Source: Albimonas sp041685625 (GTDB lineage Bacteria > Pseudomonadota > Alphaproteobacteria > Rhodobacterales > Rhodobacteraceae). Taken from it: a stretch of 17,499 nt of DNA. Each line of letters starts with the position of its first letter. Position 1 is the first letter of the stretch. Positions 1 to 7,578 of the stretch are shown one piece after another. Made by a program: the position numbers and the translations under genes. The stretch lies in contig JAWLFJ010000084.1 of NCBI GenBank assembly GCA_041685625.1, positions 1 through 17,499 of the forward strand, in the 5' to 3' direction. The notes below the pieces were generated by a model. It worked only from the letters and a program-made list of their open reading frames with translations. It was not told the origin of the DNA and ran no database searches.

Positions 1-1
1 C

Positions 2-822
2 GCCGTCACGCGTCTCACGGCCGGGTGGCAGAAGGAGCGCGACCGCCGGCAGCGTCGCGATCTCTCCGCCCGCCGCTACGTCTGCGTCCGGGCCGACGGG
101 GTCTGCCTCCGGGCCCGGATGGAACCCGCCGCAGAGTGCATGCTCGTCGTGATCGGCGCGACGCCGGAGGGAAAGAAGGAGCTCGTCGGCTTCCAGGTCG
201 GCATGCGGGAAAGCGCGCAGAGCCGGCGCGAACCGCTCGTCGATCTCGGGAGGCGTGGCCTCGCCGTCGCGCCGGCGATCGCCGTCGGCGATGGCGCCCT
301 CGGGTTCTGGAAGGCCCTCGACGAAGTCTTCCCCGGCGCGCGGCATCGGAGATGCTGGGTGCACGAGACGGCCAACGGGCTGAACAAGTTCCCGAAATCC
401 ATGGCGCCGGCGGTGAAGTCCGACCTCCGCGAGATCCGGCAGGCGGAGACCGGAGCCGAAGCGGAAGCCGCCATGGACACCTTCGTCGAGAAGTACGGCG
501 TCAAGTACGGAAAGGCCGTCGATCGCCTGATCAAGGATCGGGAGGCGTTGCCGGCCTTCTTCGACTTCCCCGCCGAGCACCGGGATCATCTGCGCACGGC
601 CGATCCGATCGAAAGCGTCTTCGCGACGGTCAGGCGTCGGACCGTCCGGACCAAGGGCGCGCTGTCGCAGAAGACCGCGAAGCTCACGGTCTTCACCCTC
701 GTCCGCGCGCCTCGAAGAAATGGCGCCGGCTCCAGGGCGCAAACCGGTTGCCCCTCGTCGTCGAGGGCATCAAGTCCACCGACGGCATCGCCGACGGCGA
801 TGCCGCAAACCGCGCCGCCCGA
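2..822 (+). pseudogene. IS256-family (mutator-type) transposase remnant, frameshifted and cut by the window start
   Basis: The translation follows IS256-family transposases from the middle of the protein to the C-terminus; the N-terminal part lies before the window. The three expected DDE residues are still visible: Asp at 95-97 (ADGV), Asp at 290-292 (GDGALGFWK) and Glu at 611-613 (PIESVFATVR). The reading frame opens at base 2, but a one-base deletion near 707-711 moves the C-terminal part (KKWRRLQGANRLPLVVEG) into the next frame. The expected stop is also absent: the codon at 820-822 where I would expect it is CGA, so the end is approximate. Five Trp positions that are usual in the family read CGG (Arg), with further Leu-to-Pro, Tyr-to-Cys and Gln-to-Arg changes. 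This is a dead copy. It ends about 60 bases before tRNA-Pro. Family assignment is firm; the ancestral residues are from memory of relatives. Confidence 0.88.
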
Positions 823-880
823 TCGGGCCGCGTCACCCAGTCTTCGCCAGAGCTCGAGTCCTTGTGCGCAAGGGGGAATT

Positions 881-957
881 TGGTCGGAGTGGCAGGATTC
901 GAACCTGCGGCCCCTGCCTCCCGAAGACAGTGCTCTACCAGGCTGAGCTACACTCCG
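881..957 (-). tRNA. tRNA-Pro (anticodon CGG)
   Basis: The minus strand folds as a complete 77-base cloverleaf with encoded CCA. The acceptor stem is CGGAGTG/CACTCCG, the D arm GCTC...GAGC, the anticodon stem CTGTC/GGCAG around loop TTCGGGA, and the T arm GCAGG-TTCGAAT-CCTGC. Anticodon CGG reads the proline codon CCG. The C1-G72 pair and discriminator A73 are proline-tRNA identity features. The gene lies tail-on to the decayed IS256 transposase. Short ORFs running through it on both strands are artefacts. Confidence 0.97.
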
Positions 958-1067
958 CCCTTGCGCGAGCGGCGGATAGCAGCCGCGCTGCGTCGACGCA
1001 AGGCGAAAGCGGCAGCGCGCCGGACCTTGGCGAGCGTGACGCGCGTCGCTAGGATGAACACCATGAT

Positions 1068-1142
1068 TGGGGCGTAGCCAAGCGGTAAGGCAGCGGTTTT
1101 TGGTACCGCCATTCGCAGGTTCGAATCCTGCCGCCCCAGCCA
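1068..1142 (+). tRNA. tRNA-Gln (anticodon TTG)
   Basis: This is a complete 75-base cloverleaf with encoded CCA. The acceptor stem is TGGGGCG/CGCCCCA with discriminator G, the D arm contains AGCCAAGCGGTAAGGC, the anticodon loop TTTTGGT gives anticodon TTG (reads CAA), and the T arm is GCAGG-TTCGAAT-CCTGC. It is divergent from tRNA-Pro, 110 bases away. No duplicated 3' end (att site) was seen in the following 2 kb, although decayed mobile DNA follows directly. Confidence 0.97.
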
Positions 1143-1388
1143 ATACTTTCAAAACCTGAATTTTCAGTCACTTAAGGTCGGCTGCCTTGGCGCACTCGTG
1201 ACAGTCGGTCGTGAGACCGCTCGATGCACCTTTCGGCTCCGGCGCCCGGCACGCGGCAACCGCATCGGGCCGGATGCCTTGATGAGGGCCAACGAGCTGC
1301 ACGGTTGCGGTCCAGCGGGCCGCTTGAAGGCCGGGACGGCCGTTCGACCCGCAGGCGCGACACTAGTGGATTGACCCGAACGCTTGGG

Positions 1389-1912
1389 CACCACGGCGTG
1401 GGCGGGGTGGCGCGACGCAGGGCCTGGCGACCGCGTGCCGCTTCTCGGCGAAGGCGGGGTCGTCGGAGCGCTGGAAGCGCCGCGGGCGATGCGGCGCGAG
1501 TCCGTGCGCCTTCCAGATCCTCCGCACCGTCGAGACGGCGAGCTCCTCGATCTCCGCCATCGCTGGCGCCGTCTCGTGCGTCGCCTCATGCGACGGCGAC
1601 TTGAGCGTCATCTCGGCCTTCGCGGCATGCCCGTCAGGGATCGGCGCCCTGCCTGGCGGCCGGATACCGTCGCGGAGCAGGCCGTCGACGCCCTCCGCCA
1701 TGAAGCGTCCCTGCCGGTGCCGGACGGTCGTCTTCGCCATGCCGGTCGCGGTCATGGTCGTGTTCGGGCCGAGGCCGTCCGCGCTCGGCACGAACGATCC
1801 GGACGCGTCTGACGCGCTTCTGCGGCGCGTTCCGGTCGGCCGCGATGGCATCGAGCCGGTGGCGGTCGCTCGCGAGGGGATGCGCGGCGCTCGGCGCCGC
1901 CGGCGTCTCCAT
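1389..1912 (-). pseudogene. IS630-family transposase remnant, N-terminal helix-turn-helix half only
   Basis: The minus-strand translation matches the DNA-binding N-terminal half of IS630-type transposases: RNAPQKRVRRVRIV, then ADGLGPNTTMTATGMAKTTV, RFMAEGVDGLLRD, HEATHETAPAMA, STVRRIWKAHGLAPHRPRRF, DPAFAEK and finally PAHAVV. The match needs at least two frame changes, a one-base insertion near 1792 and another shift near 1400. It ends just before the region where the first catalytic Asp (VDEKSQ in relatives) should appear, so the whole DDE catalytic domain is missing. Typical Trp, Gln, Leu and Asn positions are replaced by Arg, Arg, Pro/Arg and Asp, the same decay pattern as in the IS256 copy. 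Bases 1143-1388 and 1913-2036 on either side show nothing I can name. Confidence 0.75.
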
Positions 1913-2036
1913 CAGCGACTGCGTGCGGGGTCGTTTTCCCACCAAAGCCGGGCCGGCGAGCGCAGGCAGACGCAGGATCGACATCGCGACGATGCGGGAC
2001 GGCGCGAAGCGCGGCCCGCGTCGAACGCGGCGGAGG

Positions 2037-2621
2037 TCATGCGCGAATGCTCGGATCGATCTCGCGGCAGGCGAGATCCACGGCGAGGCTGAACACCGCG
2101 TGGATCAAGCCGGGCGCCAGGGCCGTGCCCTGCACATCGGCACGTCCCGCGCGAAGATGGCGTGGACGATCGCGTGCCCGACGCCCGCCCCGGGCGAAAA
2201 GCGCCCGGACGATCACCACGTCCTCGATCAGGTCGGCGTGCTGCACGACGACATAGCCAGCCCGTCGTCTGGTTGCCGCGCCACGGTCTCGACCGTGACG
2301 GAGGAACACGACCACGCCCTCTCGCAAGACGAAGCGCCAGGCGCGGCCGTCCTCCGACACGCTCCAGTCGGTCGGGAGGCCGGAGCGAAACCGACCCGCT
2401 GCGGCGGCGTTCAGGAGTATCCCGGCGGCGGCGCGTCGCAGCAGCGCTTCGCCCGAGACCGCTGGGTCGAGGTTCCCGACATGCCAGCGGGCGGCTGCGT
2501 CGAGATGCCCGCCGTCGGCGAGGTCGGGCGACGCCCCCGCGAGGAAGGCGGCGGTCGCGTTGAGGAGGCCGGCGACGAGAGCGGCCGCGACGCCTTCGAA
2601 GCGGCTCGACGCTCTAAGTAA
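2037..2621 (-). pseudogene. Open frame resembling the start of a periplasmic solute-binding protein (SBP family 5), probably decayed
   Basis: The frame is open on the minus strand from a TAA at 2622-2624 down to its stop at 2037, without a convincing start codon near the top. Its first part reads like a signal-peptide-like hydrophobic stretch (GVAAALVAGLLNATAAFLAG). This is followed by NLDPAVSGEALLRR and DWSVSEDGRAWRFVLREGVV, which resemble the N-terminal region of dipeptide/nickel-type ABC solute-binding proteins (typically LDP..., W.VSEDG..WTF.LREGV.FHDG). After that the expected HDG motif and later sequence are lost and the protein is far too short for the roughly 500-residue family. It sits head-to-head with the decayed ABC ATPase at 2881, but that ATPase is of a different transporter class. 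The resemblance is by eye only; it may be chance. Confidence 0.28.
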
Positions 2622-2655
2622 TTATATGAGATCCAGTATGGACGATCTTGAAACG
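2613..2655. promoter_or_regulatory. AT-rich pocket between two decayed divergent frames, possible old promoter
   Basis: A short AT-rich stretch stands out in otherwise very GC-rich DNA. On the minus strand it contains a perfect TATAAT (bases 2626-2621) pointing into the open frame below 2621. No -35 hexamer at 16-18 bases spacing is convincing, and the downstream genes are decayed, so it may no longer act. Confidence 0.2.
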
Positions 2656-2880
2656 GAGCGGCGAGGGTCGCATGCGCGCGGCAGGCGAACAGCTGCGGAA
2701 AGACACGCTCGAGCCGCTCAGGCGGCACGCCAAGCGTCTCGCGGCCTGCAAAAGTCTCGATCGCCGGCGTCGGGGCCATCCGCGGCTCGCCGGCCCGACG
2801 GTCCAGCGCGCGCTCGCCGCCTCGAGGGCGCGCCGAGGCGTCCACCGCCTCGAAGCGCTGAACGCGTTCGTCGCCTGTCG

Positions 2881-3440
2881 CGGCGATCAGCCCGACCCGG
2901 TCGCGATCCTCGCGGACCGCGACGACTGCGGCGCGGCGGAGGAGCACGCGTCGCGCGAAGCGATCGGCACGCCGGCGCCGCTGAAGGGTCGTGTCGCGCT
3001 CCGCGCTCTCACGCGCGACGACGTCGCCTATCCGCCCCGGCGATCGGATATGGACCGCGGCTTTCCGATCTCGGTGGTCGATCTGCTCGCCATGGGGCTC
3101 CGGCGCGAGATCGGCCCGCTCGGCCGCCCGCGCCGCCGCGTCGCCGCCGCGATCTCGGCTCCCGGCCTGACGGGATTCGATTGCCGCCCCATCGGATCGC
3201 CGCCAGGCGATCGGATGCGGCGCGCGCTCTTCGCGCGACGCCTGCTGGAGGAGGCGCGCCTCATGCTGCTCGACGAGCCGTCAGCGCGATCGACGCCCGT
3301 ACCATGGCAGACATTCTCCGCATCGTGCGCCGATGCGGCGCTGGTCCCGCTCTGCCGCGTTGCGAGCCGGGCGGTCCTCACGCTTGCGCTTCCGCTCGCG
3401 AAGGGCCGCTGCGCGACCCTGACGCGCGACTGCCGGCGCC
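2881..3440 (+). pseudogene. Decayed ABC-transporter ATPase, zinc/manganese (ZnuC/AztA-like) type
   Basis: The translation tracks the ATPase subunit of zinc/manganese ABC importers: PLKGRVALRALTRDDVAYPP, DRGFPISVVDLLAMGL, GLTGFDCRPIGS, RALFAR and Walker B with ARLMLLDEP. Key parts are broken. The Walker A loop (GPNGAGKST in relatives) is not recognisable near 2915-2960, and the signature LSGGQ region reads SPPGDRMRR. A frameshift near 3276 moves the D-loop part (SAIDARTMADILRIVRR) into another frame, and the switch His region cannot be followed. The frame is open but cannot encode a working ATPase. No permease or binding-protein partner is left beside it. The subfamily call rests on the AYLPQ-DRSFPI-DLVAMGL pattern that I associate with zinc importers. 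Bases 3441-3635 hold nothing recognisable. Confidence 0.7.
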
Positions 3441-3635
3441 ACGGCACGACCCCCCCTTGGCCGCGCACAGCGTTCTCAACGGCACGGCGAAGGGGCGCCA
3501 CGTGCAGACCTTCCGTCAAAATCGCCATCCGACCGCTTCGTGGCGGTCAGTCGACCCTATACCAACCGATATCTCGATGCGCTCCAGTTTCCAGCTGAAA
3601 CCTGCGAGCCGTTTGAATGACTGCGCAATCAGCCC

Positions 3636-4616
3636 TCACTGATTCCGCTGCCGATACGTGATCCGCCGCAGGCTCCCCGTCCGCGAGCGCATCAGGATCG
3701 TCTCCGTCTCGGTCCACTCGCCGTCCCGCTTCGCCCCGCGCAGGATCGAGCCGTCCGTCACACCCGTCGCCGCGAAGATCACGTCCTCCGTCACCATGTC
3801 GCGCAGCGAATACACCCGGTCGAGATCCTCGATCCCCGCACGCGCCGCGCGGGCCTTCTCGTCGGCGTTGCGGAACATCAGCCGCCCGAAGATCTGCCCG
3901 CCCATGCAGCGCAGGGCCGCCGCCGCGAGCACCCCCTCCGGCGCGCCGCCCGAGCCCATGTACATGTCGATGCCCGTCGTCTCCGCCTCGGCGCAGTGGA
4001 TCACGCCGGCGACGTCGCCGTCCGTGATCAGCCGGATCCCGGCGCCGGTGGAGCGGACCTCGCGCACCATCTCCTCGTGCCGCGGCCGCTCCAGGATGCA
4101 GCAGGTGATGTCCGCCGCGGCGCAGCCCTTGGCCTTCGCCAGTTCGTACACCCGCTCCGAGGGGCTCATGTCGAGGCTCACCACCCCCTCCGGAAAGCCC
4201 GGCCCGATCGCCAGCTTGTCCATGTAGACGTCCGGCGCGTGCAGCATGCTCCCGCGCGGCCCCATCGCGATCACCGCCAGCGCGTTCGGCATGTCCTTCG
4301 CGGTAAGCGTCGTCCCCTCGAGGGGATCGAGCGCGATGTCCACCTCGGGCCCGTTCCCGGTCCCCACCTCCTCGCCGATGTAGAGCATCGGCGCCTCGTC
4401 CCGCTCGCCCTCGCCGATCACCACGACGCCCGCGATGTCCAGAAGATCGAGCTGCGTGCGCATGGCGTCCACCGCCGCCTGGTCCGCCGCCTTCTCGTCG
4501 CCCCGGCCCACCAGCTTCGCCGCCGCGATCGCCGCGGCCTCGGAGACGCGGGCGAGGCCCAGCGAAAGCATCCGGTCCGCGAAGATGTTGCGGCGTTCCT
4601 CGGTGATCTCGATCAT
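3636..4616 (-). CDS. glpX: Class II fructose-1,6-bisphosphatase
   Basis: Hydrolyses fructose-1,6-bisphosphate to fructose-6-phosphate in gluconeogenesis; the same enzyme type often also covers sedoheptulose-1,7-bisphosphate in Calvin-cycle organisms. The 326-residue product has the usual family length. Metal and substrate motifs are intact: LVGRGDEKAADQAAVDAMR near residues 35-53, GEGERDEAPMLYIGE near 68-82, and DIALDPLEGTTLTAKD near 83-98, where the DPLEGT loop binds the metals and phosphate. I chose the ATG at 4616 because GGGAGGAG lies just upstream; an in-frame GTG at 4634 would start inside that ribosome-binding site. The gene is cytoplasmic. In relatives it usually follows hom directly; here about 1.5 kb of other DNA, including an oppositely oriented SDR, separates them, so it must have its own promoter in the short 4617-4737 interval or nearby. 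Confidence 0.96.
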   Translation of the reverse strand: MIEITEERRNIFADRMLSLGLARVSEAAAIAAAKLVGRGDEKAADQAAVDAMRTQLDLLDIAGVVVIGEGERDEAPMLYIGEEVGTGNGPEVDIALDPLEGTTLTAKDMPNALAVIAMGPRGSMLHAPDVYMDKLAIGPGFPEGVVSLDMSPSERVYELAKAKGCAAADITCCILERPRHEEMVREVRSTGAGIRLITDGDVAGVIHCAEAETTGIDMYMGSGGAPEGVLAAAALRCMGGQIFGRLMFRNADEKARAARAGIEDLDRVYSLRDMVTEDVIFAATGVTDGSILRGAKRDGEWTETETILMRSRTGSLRRITYRQRNQ

Positions 4617-4737
4617 CGGCGGCTCCTCCCTCACGCGCCTCCCCTGCTAGCCAGCGGGAGGCCCTCCCGCAAGCGAAACTCCCTCGACAGCGGCCACGGC
4701 CCCCGCCACCCTTCCGCCGGAGCAGGGGAGAGGGACC

Positions 4738-5430
4738 ATGACCGACCGCCTCGAGGGCCTGAGCGCCCTCGTCGCCGTCAACCACCCGGACGAGGCGACG
4801 CGCGAGGCCGCCGAGGCCGTCGTCGCCGGGATCCGCGCGGCGGGGGGCGAGGCCGTCGCCCTCCGCGCCGACGTCAGTCGGGAGGACGAGGCAGAGGCCC
4901 TCGTCGCCGCCGCCACGCAGGCGCACGGGCCGATCGACGTCCTCGTCTCCAACGCCGGCGTCGCCGTCGCCGCGCCCCTGCACGAGACGAGCGCCGAGGA
5001 CTGGGACCGGGTGATCGCCGTGCATCTGCGCGGCGCCTTCCTCGTCGCCCGCCGCGTCCTGCCGGGGATGTACGGGCGGCGCCGGGGACGCGTGCTCTTC
5101 ACCGCCTCCCAGCTCGCCTACAAGGGCGCGGCCGGCTTCGCCGCCTACACCGCCGCGAAGGGCGCGCTGATCTCCCTGACCCGCACCCTCGCGCTCGAGG
5201 CCGCGGACACCGGCGTCACCGTCAACGCCATCGCGCCGGGCGCCACCATGACCCCGATGCTCGCCGACGTGCCGGAGGCGATCCTCGACAAGGTCCGCGC
5301 CGACATCCCCCTCGGCCGCATCGCCGAGGTCGCGGACATCGTCCCGACCTACGTCTTTCTCGCCTCGGAGGAGGGGCGTCACTACCAGGGCCAGTGCCTC
5401 AGCCCTAACGGCGGCGACGTGTTCCTCTGA
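4738..5430 (+). CDS. Short-chain dehydrogenase/reductase lacking the glycine-rich cofactor loop
   Basis: Belongs to the classical SDR family (NAD(P)H-dependent oxidoreductases, FabG-like by its C-terminus). Visible motifs are ADVS near residues 44-47, the NAG turn at 72-74, catalytic Ser124, Tyr137 and Lys141 (YTAAK), NAIAPG near 173-178, and a FabG-like end SPNGGDVFL. The product is 230 residues, whereas the family is usually about 250. The shortfall is at one place: MTDRLEGLSALV runs directly into AVNHPDEATREAAEAVV. The TGxxxGIG segment that binds the dinucleotide, plus the following helix, is absent with the frame kept. The residue that is usually Asn in the fourth active-site position is His96. 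A GGGAGAGGG ribosome-binding site precedes the ATG. It lies divergent from glpX. It is either an inactive relic or an unusual variant. Confidence 0.85.
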   Translation: MTDRLEGLSALVAVNHPDEATREAAEAVVAGIRAAGGEAVALRADVSREDEAEALVAAATQAHGPIDVLVSNAGVAVAAPLHETSAEDWDRVIAVHLRGAFLVARRVLPGMYGRRRGRVLFTASQLAYKGAAGFAAYTAAKGALISLTRTLALEAADTGVTVNAIAPGATMTPMLADVPEAILDKVRADIPLGRIAEVADIVPTYVFLASEEGRHYQGQCLSPNGGDVFL

Positions 5431-6123
5431 GGCCTGGCAGTTTCGTTCGACGATGACGAGGCCGCCGTCGAGAGGCTTGGCCATTGCGGCACCCGGCTCG
5501 AAGAGATCGCGGTCGACGCCGGCTCGATCTCGACTTCCCTTGCACCGCGGTCGTCAGGATGTCGGCACGATGCGGGAAGACGGACGCCCCTTCGCGGAAA
5601 CCGGCTCAAGGGTTGCGCCGATGCTCCGCCTCCCGGACGTCGGCCATAGAGAGTCCGCTTCCCGAACGGGCTTTGCGGAGGGGACGGCGTCCCGCTGGCT
5701 TCGAGGGCGCGCCCGGCTGAACGCGAGCGCCGCGCTTCGCATCCGCGAAGGGACCGCCGCGCTCGATCGGCTCCGCTTCGGCGACGCGTCGAACCTGCCG
5801 CCGCGCCTGGCGGAACAGGTCAGGCCGGCCGCCGACGGCCCGTAGGGACGGCTCCTATGCGGACCGGAAGTCCTCGCAGATCCCAACGAGCATCGCTCCG
5901 CCCCGCATCTTCCGCGCGCCGAACCGGTCGTCGCGTCCCGCCGTCCCACCGACGACGCAGTCGAGCAAGTCGCCGATGGGGTGGAGCGCGGCGTCGGAGG
6001 ACTTCGCGATCTCGGGCGACCTCCGGAGCGACCCTCGGAACGCCGGCGCGGCCGTGCCGCCGCTGGCGGCGGCGGACCTCGGCGCGCCGGCGCCGGCGGC
6101 GCGGCGGCGTCGAGCGCCCCGCC
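5431..6123. other. 693-base interval with no recognisable gene between SDR and hom
   Basis: Several frames are open only because the DNA is GC-rich. The longest plus-strand candidate (5453-5845, 130 codons) has a region reading RLNASAALRIREGTAALDRL that looks protein-like but matches nothing I know. A minus-strand frame ending at 5855 has no credible start. A GC-rich 6-bp hairpin (GCCGCC-gct-GGCGGC) at 6056-6070 lies just past the end of hom and could contribute to its termination. I take the interval as decayed coding DNA or a relic insertion. Confidence 0.4.
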
Positions 6124-7410
6124 TCAGACCGCCTCGACCCGGAACGCCACCGGCGGCGCCAGCAGCTCCGGCATCGCGCCGAGCCGGCCGAGCGCCCCGT
6201 CCACCGAGGCGCGCGGCGCCGGATGCGTCACGAAGATCGCCGGCGCGGTCTCTCCCCGATGGTCGTACTGGCGCATCTGGCGGATCGAGACGCCCTCCTC
6301 CCCCAGCGCGGCCGCGACCTTCGCCAGAACGCCCGGCGCGTCGCGCAGCGCGAGGCGCAGATAGAACGCCGCCGGCGCCCCGTCCGCCGCCCGCGGCGCC
6401 TGCGCCAGCGCCGAGGCCGGCCGCCCGAACACCGGCGTCGCCCCGGACCGCGCGATGTCGAGCACGTCCGCCATCACCGCCGAGGCGGTCGGCCCGGCGC
6501 CCGCGCCCGGCCCCTCGAACACGGTCTGGCCGACGAAGTCGCCCTCGACCACCACCGCGTTGGTCACGCCCGAGAGAAGCCCGATCGCCGAGTCCGCCGG
6601 CACCAGGCACGGCGTCATCCGCTGCTCCAGCCCCGTCTCGGTCATCTTCGCCACCCCGAGCAGCCGGATCCGGAAGCCGAGATCCCGCGCCTGCGCGATG
6701 TCCGTCGCCGTCACCGCCTCGATCCCCTCGATGGCGACGCCGGCGAAATCGACCCGCGTGCCGTAGGCCAGCGCCGCCAGCAGCGCGAGCTTGTGCGCCG
6801 CGTCGATGCCGCCGACGTCGAACACCGGATCGGCCTCGGCGTAACCGAGCCGCTGCGCCTCCTCCAGCATCTCCGGAAAGTCGGCGCCGCGCGTCTCCAT
6901 CTCGCTCAGGATGTAGTTGCAGGTGCCGTTCATCACGCCCATCACGCGGACGATGCCGTTGGCGGCCAGCCCCTCGCCCAGCGCCTTGACGATGGGGATG
7001 CCCCCGGCGACGGCGGCCTCGAACTTCAGCGCGACGCCCGCGGCCTCCGCGGCCTCGGCCATCGCCGCGCCGTGATGCGCCAGCATCGCCTTGTTCGCGG
7101 TCACCACATGCGTCCCGGCCTCGATCGCCGCCTCGACGCCCGCCTTGGCCGGCCCGTCCTCGCCGCCCATCAGCTCGAGGAACACGTCGACGTCGTCGCG
7201 CCGCGCCAGCGCGACGGGATCGTCCTCCCAATCATAAGCCGAAAGATCGACGCCCCGGTCGCGATGCCGGGTGCGCGCGCTGACCGCGACGATCTCCACG
7301 GGCCGCCCCGCGCGCCGCGCCAGCGCCTCGCGCCGCGTCTCCACGAGCCGCGCGACGCCTGCGCCGACGGTGCCGAGGCCGGCGACGCCGAGCCGAAGGG
7401 GGGTGGTCAT
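6124..7410 (-). CDS. hom: Homoserine dehydrogenase with C-terminal ACT domain
   Basis: Reduces aspartate-semialdehyde to homoserine, the branch step to threonine, methionine and isoleucine. The 428-residue protein has the normal long-form architecture. The Rossmann NAD(P) loop is GLGTVGAG at residues 11-18, TANKAML carries Lys107, the substrate-binding and dimerisation region has NGTCNYIL (171-178), and the catalytic segment DVGGIDAAHKLALL carries Asp203 and Lys207. A C-terminal ACT domain (about 350-425, beginning YLRLALRDAPGVLAKVAAAL) is the usual site of threonine feedback inhibition. GGGAGA precedes the ATG. It is divergent from the orphan gene at 7579. In relatives it commonly sits between an AlaC-like aminotransferase and glpX on one strand; those neighbours are present here, on the same strand, but separated by inserted genes. 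Confidence 0.97.
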   Translation of the reverse strand: MTTPLRLGVAGLGTVGAGVARLVETRREALARRAGRPVEIVAVSARTRHRDRGVDLSAYDWEDDPVALARRDDVDVFLELMGGEDGPAKAGVEAAIEAGTHVVTANKAMLAHHGAAMAEAAEAAGVALKFEAAVAGGIPIVKALGEGLAANGIVRVMGVMNGTCNYILSEMETRGADFPEMLEEAQRLGYAEADPVFDVGGIDAAHKLALLAALAYGTRVDFAGVAIEGIEAVTATDIAQARDLGFRIRLLGVAKMTETGLEQRMTPCLVPADSAIGLLSGVTNAVVVEGDFVGQTVFEGPGAGAGPTASAVMADVLDIARSGATPVFGRPASALAQAPRAADGAPAAFYLRLALRDAPGVLAKVAAALGEEGVSIRQMRQYDHRGETAPAIFVTHPAPRASVDGALGRLGAMPELLAPPVAFRVEAV

Positions 7411-7578
7411 GCAGCTCTCCCGCAGATGCCGTCAGGTCGCCCGCGGTGATGCCGCGCTTTGGCCCCCGCCGCAACCGCCGCGCCGATGACGGTCGGATCA
7501 AGGGCCGATCACGCGGCCCGCCGCAGCCTCCGCCGCGCCGGACCGGCTCTCGACGCCCGAGACGCGGAGGATCCCGTC

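Noticed and set aside
586..1152. Minus-strand frame containing SVAQPGRALSSGGRGRRFESC
   Set aside because: This is the well-known spurious translation of a tRNA gene, here tRNA-Pro.
1068..1400. tRNA-Gln as an integration site for a genomic island
   Set aside because: No integrase gene and no repeated tRNA 3' end were found in the following sequence; the adjacent elements are DDE transposase relics, which do not use tRNA att sites.
2613..2640. Zur-type operator next to the zinc-importer ATPase remnant
   Set aside because: The AT-rich stretch has no convincing dyad symmetry matching alphaproteobacterial Zur boxes.
3547..5484. 645-codon minus-strand open frame across glpX and the SDR
   Set aside because: It is a GC-driven shadow frame of low-complexity Gly/Arg/Asp; glpX in another minus frame and the SDR on the plus strand explain the region.
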